Source: Bacillota bacterium
GTDB taxonomy: Bacteria > Bacillota > Bacilli > Paenibacillales > Paenibacillaceae
Assembly (NCBI GenBank): GCA_023391635.1
Contig: JAEWAQ010000069.1
Coordinates: 45,402-109,401 of the forward strand
Direction: 5' to 3'
Length of the DNA: 64,000 nt
Shown: positions 52,329 to 60,554 of the stretch, piece after piece
How the letters are laid out: each line of letters begins with the position of its first letter
Position numbering within the stretch: position 1 is the stretch's first letter
Position numbers and translations under genes: made by a program
The notes under the pieces: model-generated
What the model was told of the DNA's origin: nothing
Seen by the model: only the letters and a program-made list of their open reading frames with translations
Database searches by the model: none

Positions 52329-52825
52329 AAAATACAGAAGCCGGACATTTATACGGGCTTCGCCGAAGACTACACCGACTATCAAGTCCGGCGAATGAAG
52401 GCGCCTCATGCTGGATTCTCCATATGGGCGAAGAGGACAGCAAGGAAATCAAGGCCGGCCGCGTGCCCCTGATCAAGAAAGCTTGGCAGATGTCCGGCGA
52501 GAGCGGACTTGGTTACTTGGCCGGTTTGAAGATGGCAGCTTCCATTATTGTGGACCATCCTGTGCTGGGAATATACGGTTTCGGTTGCGATGTTGAAGCG
52601 AACGGGGCGATTTGGACCATCCGCCCGAGGGACGGGCTGCGCATGCGTGTCTACGACACCGCGAACGATTGGAGCATTCAGGTTGACCAAGGCGCCATTC
52701 GCGAGCTGGAAATTGATCGGTCAGGCAAAACCATAAAAGCGAGTTTGGATGACGTTGGAACCGAGAAGCGAGAACCCAAGCTCCAATTGAAATCGAATGC
52801 GCAATGGCGCCTGATCGTCATTTAG
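52329..52825 (+). pseudogene. Truncated, frameshifted fragment of an unidentified protein
   Basis: Frame one encodes P-D-I-Y-T-G-F-A-E-D-Y-T-D-Y-Q-V to about 52418 (ending S-I-W). The coding sense then continues in another frame from 52424 (G-E-E-D-S-K-E-I-K-A-G to the stop at 52825). One missing G in the run at about 52425-52427 would join I-W to G-E-E. The 5' part of the gene is absent, lost against the ROK terminator. The conserved-looking tail resembles the C-terminus of an unnamed glycosidase-like protein, but I cannot name the family. The stop overlaps the convergent AraC gene. Confidence 0.55.
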
Positions 52826-53685
52826 CGGTCTTCTCTGAACTGCCCCGGCGTGACGCCGGCGAACTTCTTGAATTGCCGCATGAAGTGCGTATCGTGCTCG
52901 TAGCCGCAAGTTTCCGCAATGGCGGAAATCGACAAGGCGCTGTTCTGCAGCAGGTACTTGGCGTATTCCAGCCGTCCGTGGATCATGTCGCTCACAACGG
53001 AGCAGCCGAACATGTCTTTGTACAGATGTTGAAAATAAGACTTGCTCAGATTGACGCGGGCAGCGAGATCGTCAACCGTGGCGCGCTGGTGCGGCGAGTT
53101 GTACAGCTCGTTGCGAATTTCGGTCAATGCGCGATAATACCGCCCCGGCTTGTCCGCAAGCTGGGGCATCCGGCGAAGGTTGCACAGCTTGATAAGCAGC
53201 GCCCGCAGCTCGGCATCGATCGCCCGATCGGCCAGCGGACCGCCCATCTTCTGCATGCGGTGCAGCTCCATGATGCTCCTGGAGATCAAGAGCGGGTCCG
53301 CAGCCGGGATCGTTTCGTCGAGGGGAAATTGCAATTCGGCGAGCCATTCGGCCATGTCTTCTCCTTGGCAATGGAACCAGTCGTTGACGTAGGGCAGCTC
53401 CAGATCCCGATAGAGGTGGGGAGTGGAGGGTTGGAACAGAATATAGGAATCGCGCTCGGCGACCATGCGCTTCCCACTTGCGATCACTTCGGATCGGCTG
53501 CGGAATAAGACGAAAGCATAATCATTCGAACCGTGCGGGCGACGAAGCGTAATCCCCGTCGGATGCGCATAACGGTAACCGCATTTCAGCAATTGGATCA
53601 TGTCGGAAACGCACTCCTCATACGGGTGAAAAAAGCAGATTAGGTCAGTTGATGCCAGCATAATCGATTGTGGCGTCATCCGCAA
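52822..53685 (-). CDS. AraC family transcriptional regulator
   Basis: A 287-residue regulator with an N-terminal cupin half (H-P-T-G-I-T-L-R-R-P-H-G-S-N-D-Y) and C-terminal AraC domain (T-V-D-D-L-A-A-R-V-N-L-S-K-S-Y-F to F-M-R-Q-F-K-K-F-A-G-V-T-P-G-Q-F-R). Divergent from the GH51 gene with 86 bases between, so likely its activator. Confidence 0.9.
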   Translation of the reverse strand: MRMTPQSIMLASTDLICFFHPYEECVSDMIQLLKCGYRYAHPTGITLRRPHGSNDYAFVLFRSRSEVIASGKRMVAERDSYILFQPSTPHLYRDLELPYVNDWFHCQGEDMAEWLAELQFPLDETIPAADPLLISRSIMELHRMQKMGGPLADRAIDAELRALLIKLCNLRRMPQLADKPGRYYRALTEIRNELYNSPHQRATVDDLAARVNLSKSYFQHLYKDMFGCSVVSDMIHGRLEYAKYLLQNSALSISAIAETCGYEHDTHFMRQFKKFAGVTPGQFREDR

Positions 53686-53771
53686 TCTTTTAAGATGACA
53701 AGAGAGCGTACAGGATCATCCATTATGCTGGCGGCGGCAGTCGCTGCAATCGGAAGGGAAGAGCAGAAGAC

Positions 53772-55268
53772 ATGACCAATCGCATCGTCATTCATGCAGA
53801 TCGTCCGAAATCGACCATCAACCGCAACATTTACGGCCATTTCTCCGAACACTTGGGCCGCTGCATCTACGAGGGGCTGTGGGTAGGCGAGGATTCCCCG
53901 ATTCCGAATACGAACGGTATCAGGAGCGACGTGCTCGCTGCGCTGAAACGGATGAAGATCCCGGTGCTGAGATGGCCCGGCGGTTGCTTCGCGGACGAGT
54001 ATCACTGGAAAGACGGCATCGGCCCCCGGGAAGGGCGCAAGCGCATGATCAACACGCACTGGGGCGGCGTTGTCGAGAACAATCATTTTGGCACCCATGA
54101 ATTCCTGATGTTGTGCGAGATGCTGGAGTGCGAGCCGTATATTAACGGCAACGTTGGCAGCGGCACCGTGCAGGAGATGTCCGAATGGATCGAGTATATG
54201 ACATTCGACGGTGTGTCTCCTATGGCGGAGTGGCGGAAGCAGAACGGTCGGGAGCAGCCCTGGAAAGTGAAATACTTTGGCGTCGGCAACGAGAATTGGG
54301 GTTGCGGCGGTAACATGCGTCCGGAATATTACGCGGACTTGTACCGGCAATTCCAGACGTATGTGCGCAGTTACGGAGACAACCGTATTCACAAGATTGC
54401 GTGCGGTCCAAACGATCACAACTATGACTGGATGGAAACGTTAATGAAGCAAGCGCACCGCTTCATGGATGCGATTACGCTGCATTATTACACGCTGCCG
54501 GGCCCATCGTGGTCGCAGAAGGGCGCCGCGACCGGCTTCCCCGAGGCCGAATGGGGCATTACGCTGAAGAAAGCGCTGGTTATGGAACAGCTCCTCACCC
54601 GCCATTCCGCCATCATGGATCAATACGACCCGGACAAGCGGATCGACTTGATCGTCGACGAATGGGGTACGTGGTACGATGTAGAGCCGGGCACGAATCC
54701 GGGCTTCCTGTACCAGCAGAACACGATTCGCGATGCGCTTGTGGCCGGCATTACGCTGCATGTCTTTCATCGTCATAGCGACCGCGTCCGGATGGCGAAT
54801 ATCGCGCAGCTCGTCAACGTGCTGCAGGCGGTCGTGCTGACCGAAGGCGAGCGGATGGTGCTGACGCCGACCTACCATGTATTCGACATGTTCAAGGTGC
54901 ATCAGGATGCGCAATTGTTGGACACGCATGAGTCCATCGCATCCATCGGTGAAGAGGGCAGCTCGCTGCCGCAAGTATCCGTATCTGCTTCCCGCGCGGC
55001 TGATGGCCGCATTCATGTAAGCTTATGCAACTTGGATCATCGATCCGGTGCAAGCGTCAAGCTCGAATTGCGGGGACTGACGGAGGAGAGGCTCAGCGTG
55101 CAAGAGGCTTCGACGCTGTCGTCCGACCGAACGGATGGCCATAACACATTCGATAGACCGGACCAGGTTGCGCCGGTAGCGTTCACCGAGTACCGGGCGG
55201 AAGGAAGCACCTTGACGGCGGAGCTGGCGCCGATGTCCGTCACGGTGCTGACGTTGGCGCAAGCATGA
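53772..55268 (+). CDS. abfA: Alpha-L-arabinofuranosidase, glycoside hydrolase family 51
   Basis: A 498-residue cytoplasmic GH51 enzyme that removes alpha-L-arabinofuranosyl residues from arabinan and arabinoxylan oligosaccharides. Catalytic acid/base E174 (G-N-E-N-W-G) and nucleophile E297 (V-D-E-W-G) are in place, and the N-terminal G-H-F-S-E-H-L-G-R and L-R-W-P-G-G motifs are intact. Together with the GH127 enzyme it allows both anomers of arabinofuranose to be released. Overlaps the small zinc-ribbon-type gene by four bases. Confidence 0.93.
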   Translation: MTNRIVIHADRPKSTINRNIYGHFSEHLGRCIYEGLWVGEDSPIPNTNGIRSDVLAALKRMKIPVLRWPGGCFADEYHWKDGIGPREGRKRMINTHWGGVVENNHFGTHEFLMLCEMLECEPYINGNVGSGTVQEMSEWIEYMTFDGVSPMAEWRKQNGREQPWKVKYFGVGNENWGCGGNMRPEYYADLYRQFQTYVRSYGDNRIHKIACGPNDHNYDWMETLMKQAHRFMDAITLHYYTLPGPSWSQKGAATGFPEAEWGITLKKALVMEQLLTRHSAIMDQYDPDKRIDLIVDEWGTWYDVEPGTNPGFLYQQNTIRDALVAGITLHVFHRHSDRVRMANIAQLVNVLQAVVLTEGERMVLTPTYHVFDMFKVHQDAQLLDTHESIASIGEEGSSLPQVSVSASRAADGRIHVSLCNLDHRSGASVKLELRGLTEERLSVQEASTLSSDRTDGHNTFDRPDQVAPVAFTEYRAEGSTLTAELAPMSVTVLTLAQA

Positions 55269-55558
55269 TCGGAGTCGAGCCGCCGGTGGACCTTTCCTGC
55301 CGGGGGTGCAGGGACGAATTTCGCGTGACCGGGAACAGTATCCGCCGGATGCTGTCTTCCCCAATGTTCGATCCGGACAGCGGTCAGTGCGTGCCGGACG
55401 CGGTCTACGAAGAACGCCTGCGCCAATGCCGCGCCTGTGCGAAGCTGGTGCAGGGCCACACTTGTTCGCTGTGCGGTTGCATCGTGGACATCGCGGCCAA
55501 GCTGAAGGCCAAGCGCTGCCCGCTGCCGGGCGGGGGAGGTTGGTCGGCTTATGAATAG
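55265..55558 (+). CDS. Small cysteine-rich protein (DUF6171-like)
   Basis: A 97-residue protein with four cysteine clusters (C-R-G-C, C-R-A-C, C-S-L-C-G-C and R-C-P) that probably bind zinc. It resembles the DUF6171 group of small Firmicutes proteins of unknown role. Its ATGA start overlaps the GH51 stop, although such proteins are seldom tied to sugar metabolism; linkage may be accidental. Confidence 0.7.
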   Translation: MIGVEPPVDLSCRGCRDEFRVTGNSIRRMLSSPMFDPDSGQCVPDAVYEERLRQCRACAKLVQGHTCSLCGCIVDIAAKLKAKRCPLPGGGGWSAYE

Positions 55559-55619
55559 TCGCATATTCGCAGCAGAAAAATAAACACGGGAATGTGTCAA
55601 AAGCAGATGCAATATGATA

Positions 55620-55780
55620 TAACGAGCACAAATGAACGAAAGTAGAAGAGCCGTGCTACCAACACGGCACCCCTACAACAGCCGCTTTTAAGGGCGGTTG
55701 GGTTTGGAATGGCGATCAGGAAATAGACCGCGGACGCGGTCTATTTCCGTTTATGGAATGAAAGTATAAGTACGACGAGA
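55620..55780 (+). ncRNA. Candidate antisense antitoxin RNA of a type I locus
   Basis: On the plus strand, opposite the 3' part of the holin-like toxin gene, there are three compact hairpins: GCCGTG/CACGGC (55649-55666), a GCCGC/GGCGG stem (about 55680-55700), and a long perfect stem, GGAAATAGACCGC pairing across three bases (55719-55747), that overlaps the end of the toxin gene. A TATAAC at about 55617 could serve as -10. Convergent toxin and antisense RNA is the usual arrangement in such loci. Ends are estimated. Confidence 0.45.
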
Positions 55781-55830
55781 GTCGCGAATGAGATCATCAG
55801 CGACAATACATCCTTTAAGAAACCCCACAA
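55741..55830 (-). CDS. Putative holin-like toxin (type I toxin family)
   Basis: A very small hydrophobic protein: one membrane helix, L-M-I-S-F-A-T-L-V-V-L-I-L-S-F, then a basic H-K-R-K end, the pattern of the putative holin-like toxins of Bacillus and Paenibacillus. Frame and stop (55741) are clear; the start is not. An ATG at 55890 with a distant GGGAGGTGAT is in frame but is followed by a stop after seven codons, so translation must begin later, at TTG 55830 (28 residues) or TTG 55806 (21 residues, AAAGGA ahead). The early stop could mean a regulated leader or decay. The membrane-active toxin would be silenced by the antisense RNA. Confidence 0.6.
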   Translation of the reverse strand: MWGFLKDVLSLMISFATLVVLILSFHKRK

Positions 55831-56089
55831 AGTGACGATAAGCTCTGTAGTTGATTCCGATTACTTTGCGGGGGCCCCGAACATCTATGTAGTCGCATCA
55901 CCTCCCTTCCGGGAGATTAGCCGACCGCCCTTGCGAGCCCTTCTGTTGCCCTCTAATTCTACCATAATCAATCTGGCATAGAAACATACATTCGCCATAG
56001 ACGATGATTTTACTTGACGCCAATAGATTTTCCTCATAATCTTACTTATGAACGTTAACAAAGTTATATGTGAGGAGTGAAGTCTCATC

Positions 56090-57025
56090 ATGCAATATCG
56101 CAAACTAGGCAACACCGGCTTGAACGTCTCGGCGCTCAGCTTCGGCGCTTCTTCGCTCGGCTCCGTGTTCAAGCAGATCGACGAAGGAGATGGCATCCGC
56201 ACCGTACATGCCGCGCTGGATCAGGGCATCAACTTGATCGACGTATCTCCCTACTACGGACTGACGAAGGCGGAGACGGTGCTCGGCAAGGCGCTGGCAA
56301 GCGCGCCGACGACCAGGGACCGCTACATTTTATCGAGTAAAGCAGGGCGCTACGGCGAGAATACGTTCGATTTTTCGGAAGCCCGGATCGTCCGCAGCGT
56401 GGACGAGAGCCTCGCCCGCCTGAAGACGGATTATCTGGACATCTTTAATCTTCACGATATTGAGTTCGTACCGCTGGGGCCGATCCTCGAGGAGAGTATC
56501 CCGACACTGCAGAAGCTGAAGCAGCAAGGCAAGATCCGCTTCTTCGGCATCACCGGGTTCCCGCTGAAAATTTTCCAAACCGTCTTGTCGCAAACGAGCG
56601 TCGATGTCATCATTTCCTATTGCCACTATTCCTTGAACAACAACCGTTTGCTTGATTTGCTGCCGCTATTGGCGCAGAAGGGCGTGGGCCTGATTAACGC
56701 CTCCCCGATCTCGATGGGCCTGCTCAGCCGCCAAGGAACGCCAGATTGGCATCCCGCGACGAAAGAGATCAAGGAAGTGTGCCGGCAGACGGCGGCATAT
56801 TGCAGCGAGCGAGGGGCGGACTTGTCCAAGCTGGCGATCCAATATGCGGTCCACAACGCGCAAATCCCGACCACCCTCGTCGGAACAGCGAACCCGGCGA
56901 ACATTGCCAAGAACATCGCCTGGATCGAGGAGTCGATCGATCTCGATCTGTTCCAGGAAGTGCAGGAGCGGCTTCGTCCCATTCACAATTTCACATGGCC
57001 CGTCGGCCTGCCCGAGAACAACTGA
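56090..57025 (+). CDS. Aldo/keto reductase (L-galactose/L-fucose dehydrogenase-like)
   Basis: A 311-residue (beta/alpha)8 oxidoreductase. The catalytic tetrad regions are seen (D-V-S-P-Y-Y-G with Asp and Tyr, S-S-K-A-G-R with Lys, L-H-D-I with His), and S-x-K/V-G-T-A-N-P near the end binds NADP. With a zinc dehydrogenase and a COG3618-type lactonase behind it, it likely oxidises an L-sugar such as fucose, galactose or rhamnose. GAGGAGTG lies ahead of the ATG; the region before (about 110 bases from the toxin gene) is its promoter region. Confidence 0.87.
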   Translation: MQYRKLGNTGLNVSALSFGASSLGSVFKQIDEGDGIRTVHAALDQGINLIDVSPYYGLTKAETVLGKALASAPTTRDRYILSSKAGRYGENTFDFSEARIVRSVDESLARLKTDYLDIFNLHDIEFVPLGPILEESIPTLQKLKQQGKIRFFGITGFPLKIFQTVLSQTSVDVIISYCHYSLNNNRLLDLLPLLAQKGVGLINASPISMGLLSRQGTPDWHPATKEIKEVCRQTAAYCSERGADLSKLAIQYAVHNAQIPTTLVGTANPANIAKNIAWIEESIDLDLFQEVQERLRPIHNFTWPVGLPENN

Positions 57026-57041
57026 CAGGAGGATTCCGAAC

Positions 57042-58064
57042 ATGCAAGCAATCGTATGCGAAACCCCAAATCGGTTCAAAATGGTCAGCGCGGATCGACC
57101 GGCCATCCAGCCTGGAGATGCACTTGTCCGCATCCGCCGGGTCGGCATCTGCGGCACAGATCTGCATGCCTACAGCGGGCGTCAGCCGTATTTCACGTAT
57201 CCGCGCATACTCGGACACGAATTGTCCGGCATTGTGGAGGAAGTTGGGGACGACGCCGCGGGGACGTCCGGCATCCGGGCGGGCGATCAAGTGTGCATTC
57301 TGCCGTATGTGGCATGCGGACAGTGCCGGGCATGCCGTCAAGGGAAGTCCAACTGCTGCGTGCAGTTGGAAGTGATCGGCGTGCACCGGGACGGAGGCAT
57401 GCGGGAATTTATTGCCGTACCGCGGGCGCAATTGGTCCCTGTACCATCTATCAGCCTGGAAGCTGCCGCGATCGTGGAATGCCTCGGTATCGGAGCGCAT
57501 GCCGTGCGCCGGGCGTCGATGGCACAGGGCGAGACGGCGCTCGTTATCGGAGCGGGGCCGATCGGCCTTGGCGTCATGAAGTTCCTGCATCTCGCGGGCA
57601 TGCGCGTCATCGCGATGGATATGAACGCGCGGCGGTTGGCATTCTGCAAGCACTGGGGATCGGCAGACTTCACCGTACATGCCGCCGAGCAGCCGCTGGA
57701 ACGGGTGCTCGAGTTAACCGGCGGGGATCTGGCCGACGTCGTGTTCGACGCGACCGGCAACGTCAAGTCGATGGAAGGCGCATTCGCCTATGCCGCGCAT
57801 GGCGGCAAAGTCGTATACGTTAGTCTGGTAAGGGACAATATCACGTTCTCCGATCCGGATTTCCACAAGAAAGAGATGACGCTGCTCAGCAGCCGGAACG
57901 CAACGCGGGAAGATTTCGACACGGTCATTCGGGCAATGGAGGCGGGGCAAGTGGATACGGAATCGTTCATTACCCACCGCGCGCCGCTCGAAACGATGAT
58001 TGGAGAGTTCGATTCCTGGTTGAAGCCGGAAACCGGCGTCATCAAGGCGATGGTGGAGCTATGA
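57042..58064 (+). CDS. Zinc-dependent alcohol dehydrogenase family protein
   Basis: A 340-residue medium-chain dehydrogenase. Catalytic zinc ligands C-G-T-D, G-H-E-L-S-G and the structural zinc cysteines (C-G-Q-C-R-A-C-R-x5-C) are present, and G-A-G-P-I-G-L-G binds the cofactor. The true start is ATG 57042 with AGGAGG upstream; longer forms run into the previous gene. It probably oxidises a polyol or sugar in the same pathway as the aldo/keto reductase and overlaps the lactonase by four bases. Confidence 0.9.
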   Translation: MQAIVCETPNRFKMVSADRPAIQPGDALVRIRRVGICGTDLHAYSGRQPYFTYPRILGHELSGIVEEVGDDAAGTSGIRAGDQVCILPYVACGQCRACRQGKSNCCVQLEVIGVHRDGGMREFIAVPRAQLVPVPSISLEAAAIVECLGIGAHAVRRASMAQGETALVIGAGPIGLGVMKFLHLAGMRVIAMDMNARRLAFCKHWGSADFTVHAAEQPLERVLELTGGDLADVVFDATGNVKSMEGAFAYAAHGGKVVYVSLVRDNITFSDPDFHKKEMTLLSSRNATREDFDTVIRAMEAGQVDTESFITHRAPLETMIGEFDSWLKPETGVIKAMVEL

Positions 58065-58927
58065 GGAGCGATAGGGTGGCGCGCGGCATGCCGCGAATCG
58101 ATGCGCATCAGCATTTTATCGACTACTCTCCGGAGGAATATCCGTGGATCGACGGCGAGATGCAAGCGTTACAGCGCCCATTCATGCCCTACGATTTGAA
58201 GCCGCTCCTGGACGACTTGTCGTTCGACGGCTGCATCGCCGTACAAGCGAGGCAGTCCCTGAAGGAGACGGAATGGCTGCTGCAGCTGGCGGAGGAGCAG
58301 GATTGGATCCGGGGCGTCGTCGGCTGGGTGGACCTGCGGTCCCCGGATGTCCGGCAACAGCTCGAGCGGTTCAGCCGCAGCCCCAAGCTGAGGGGAGTCC
58401 GCCATGTGATCCATGACGAGCAGGACGACGAATTCGTCTTGGGCGAAGACTTCAACCGCGGAATCTCCATGCTGCAACATTTCCATCTCACGTACGATCT
58501 GCTCGTTTTCGAGAAGCACCTGCCCCAGACGCTCCGGTTCGTCGGGCAGCATCCGCACCAGCCGTTCGTCGTCGACCATATCGCCAAGCCGAACATCAAG
58601 GCACAAGCTGTCGATGATTGGAGCCGCGACATTCGTGCATTGGCCGCGCATGGCAACGTCTATTGCAAGCTGTCCGGCCTTGTTACCGAAGCCGATTGGC
58701 GCGGCTGGCGGGAGGAAGATTTTGCGCCGTACCTCGACATTGCGTTCGACGCCTTCGGCCCCGACCGGCTCATGATCGGCTCCGATTGGCCAGTCTGCAC
58801 GGTGAGCCGGGACTATCAGTCGGTGATGAACATTGTGATCCGCTACTTGGCATCCCGATTTCCCCGGCATGTTCAGGACCAAGTACTCGGGGGCAACTGT
58901 GCGCGCTTCTACGCGATTGATCATTAA
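58061..58927 (+). CDS. Amidohydrolase family 2, sugar lactonase-like (COG3618)
   Basis: A 288-residue amidohydrolase similar to L-fuconolactonase and L-rhamnonolactonase. The metal site is seen as D-A-H-Q-H-F, H in V-D-H-I-A-K-P, and D in G-S-D-W-P. It would hydrolyse the lactone made by the dehydrogenase before it. ATGA overlap; ATG 58088 is an alternative start. Confidence 0.87.
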   Translation: MRSDRVARGMPRIDAHQHFIDYSPEEYPWIDGEMQALQRPFMPYDLKPLLDDLSFDGCIAVQARQSLKETEWLLQLAEEQDWIRGVVGWVDLRSPDVRQQLERFSRSPKLRGVRHVIHDEQDDEFVLGEDFNRGISMLQHFHLTYDLLVFEKHLPQTLRFVGQHPHQPFVVDHIAKPNIKAQAVDDWSRDIRALAAHGNVYCKLSGLVTEADWRGWREEDFAPYLDIAFDAFGPDRLMIGSDWPVCTVSRDYQSVMNIVIRYLASRFPRHVQDQVLGGNCARFYAIDH

Positions 58928-58957
58928 GACGAAGCTGATTATCGGCATCTGAGGAGA

Positions 58958-58986
58958 TTACTTCTATGCCGGCGCGGTGATATGAT
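58958..58986 (+). promoter_or_regulatory. Promoter ahead of the kdgF-like gene
   Basis: TTACTT (58958-58963), 17 bases, TATGAT (58981-58986). It separates the deoxysugar cassette from the uronate genes. Confidence 0.55.
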
Positions 58987-59040
58987 ATCGAGGAGCGGAC
59001 GTTATTGGGCGCGTGATAACTAGAAGAGGAGCGGATGGGT

Positions 59041-59358
59041 ATGGCAGAGATCGGAATATGGGAACCGGCCGAGCCGGGCGTGAAACGTAAAATTTTGCAG
59101 GCGCAAGGTGGTTTGATGATGATGGAGGTGCATTTCGAGCAGGGGGCGGAAGGCTATGAGCATCACCATCCGCATGAACAGATGTCCTATTGCTTGCGCG
59201 GCAGCTTCGAATTCCGCATCGACGGGAACGCGACCGTCGTTCGCGTAGGGGAGACAATCTATATACCTGGAGGCGCCAGGCACGGTGTGACGGCGCTGGA
59301 ACCAGCCGCGCTGCTGGATGCGTTCACGCCGATTCGGCAAGACCTGCTGGGCGGATGA
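59041..59358 (+). CDS. kdgF: Cupin protein, KdgF-like uronate linearising enzyme
   Basis: A 105-residue single-domain cupin. The metal motif is H-H-H-P-H-E-Q-M, with a later G-x-x-x-x-I-P-G-G-A-R-H-G-V, and the protein ends D-A-F-T-P-I-R-Q-D-L-L as in KdgF proteins. KdgF converts 4,5-unsaturated monouronates to linear ketoaldonates, the step before KduI or KduD. Its location directly upstream of a kduI relic and kduD supports this. ATG 59041 has better spacing from GAGGAG than ATG 59035. Confidence 0.72.
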   Translation: MAEIGIWEPAEPGVKRKILQAQGGLMMMEVHFEQGAEGYEHHHPHEQMSYCLRGSFEFRIDGNATVVRVGETIYIPGGARHGVTALEPAALLDAFTPIRQDLLGG

Positions 59359-59380
59359 TCGCACTTTCGGCGGGTGCGTG

Positions 59381-59433
59381 TTGAAATTGATAATCAAAAC
59401 GACTAAAATGAACCTATATACACCGAAATGAAC
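59381..59433 (+). promoter_or_regulatory. Promoter and possible DeoR operator upstream of the uronate operon
   Basis: TTGAAA (59381-59386), 17 bases, TAAAAT (59404-59409). Direct repeats TAAAATGAAC (59404-59413) and CGAAATGAAC (59424-59433), 20 bases apart, overlap and follow the -10. Direct repeats at two helical turns suit the DeoR-family regulator encoded by the first intact gene of the operon. Confidence 0.65.
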
Positions 59434-59460
59434 AAAATCAAACGAAAGGAGGTTGGCGCA

Positions 59461-59751
59461 TGCAAATTCGTTATGCCGCCCATCCCGAGGCCGTCAAGCA
59501 GTAAGATACGACTCGACTGCGCGACGAATTTTTGATCGAGCAGCTGTTCGTTGCCGACCGATTGACGCTCTGCTACTCGCACGTCGATCGGTTCATCGTC
59601 GGTGGCGCTGTTCCGGTCAAGGGGACGGTGAAGCTGCTGGTCGATTCACAGCGGCGTCGGCACGGGCAGCTATACGTTCATATGAGGCATGGCGGGCGAA
59701 AACCAGGTGTTCGACGACATGGACGCCGTGGCGATGAAGGACCTGAGATAG
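59461..59751 (+). pseudogene. kduI: kduI pseudogene (5-keto-4-deoxyuronate isomerase)
   Basis: The first 62 codons match the KduI N-terminus (M-Q-I-R-Y-A-A-H-P, F-L-I-E-Q-L-F, Y-S-H-V-D-R-F-I-V-G-G-A-V-P-V) except for a TAA at codon 15. The sequence then jumps, in another frame, to the KduI C-terminus (I-H-S-G-V-G-T-G-S-Y-T-F-I, with TGA in place of W, then G-M-A-G-E-N-Q-V-F-D-D-M-D-A-V). About 180 central codons are deleted. Ribosome site AAAGGAGG is intact. KduI normally isomerises 5-keto-4-deoxyuronate; this copy is dead. Confidence 0.9.
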
Positions 59752-59781
59752 CATGCCAATCTACCAGAATGGGGGATCCGA

Positions 59782-60552
59782 ATGAACTCCCACCGTCGTT
59801 ACGAAATGATTATGGAAATGCTGCTTGCGGACAGCGAAGTGACGGTGGCGGCTTTGAGCGAGCGGCTCGACGTGACCGGCAAGACGATTCGCGAGGATCT
59901 GGCCAAGCTTGAAGAGAGAGGCCTGCTCAAGCGGGTCCATGGCGGCGCGGTACTCGCCCATGCAGATCAGATCGGCATCCTGTCGGCGAAGAACCCGGTC
60001 TTCCACCACGCGGCGGAGAAGGTGGAAATCGCGGAGCTGGCGGCCGGATTGATCGAGCCGAAGGACATCATCGCGCTCGACGGCGGCACAACGACGCAGG
60101 AGATCGCGCGAAGGCTGCCGAACCAGCCGCTCACGGTCGTCACGAATGACGTGATCATCATCAGCGAGCTCGCCCGCAAGGATCAGATTCGCCTCGTCGT
60201 TCCCGGTGGTTACCGTGTCCGCAACATGCTGACGGGTACGGAAGCCGTTGCTTATATTCGCAAGCTGAACATTCATAAGGCGTTCCTGACGGCGACCGGA
60301 GTTCATCCGACGGACGGGTTCACGATCTACACCGGCGATTTCCTGGACATCAAGCGCGCCTGGATCGACACGGCTCGCGTCACTTACGTGGCGGCGGATC
60401 ATCACAAATTCGGCCAAGGCGCCCTGTTCACCTTCGCGAAGCTGACGGAAGTGGAAGCGATTCTGACTGATTCGGGCATCTCGCCGCAAACGATCCGGCA
60501 ATACGGGGACGCAGGCGTGCGGTTAATGACCAGTCCAGACAGAGGGGGTTGA
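59782..60552 (+). CDS. DeoR family transcriptional regulator
   Basis: A 256-residue DeoR/GlpR regulator: N-terminal helix-turn-helix (V-A-A-L-S-E-R-L-D-V-T-G-K-T-I-R-E-D-L) and a sugar-phosphate-sensing core (D-G-G-T-T-T-Q, V-T-N-D, A-D-H-H-K-F-G). It probably represses kduD, kdgA and kdgK through the direct repeats at 59404. Its start is 31 bases after the kduI relic and its stop is directly before kduD. Confidence 0.9.
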   Translation: MNSHRRYEMIMEMLLADSEVTVAALSERLDVTGKTIREDLAKLEERGLLKRVHGGAVLAHADQIGILSAKNPVFHHAAEKVEIAELAAGLIEPKDIIALDGGTTTQEIARRLPNQPLTVVTNDVIIISELARKDQIRLVVPGGYRVRNMLTGTEAVAYIRKLNIHKAFLTATGVHPTDGFTIYTGDFLDIKRAWIDTARVTYVAADHHKFGQGALFTFAKLTEVEAILTDSGISPQTIRQYGDAGVRLMTSPDRGG

Positions 60553-60554
60553 CG

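Noticed and set aside
55265..55558. Ferredoxin or rubredoxin
   Set aside because: The cysteine spacing and lack of the usual clusters do not fit; a zinc-binding small protein is more likely.
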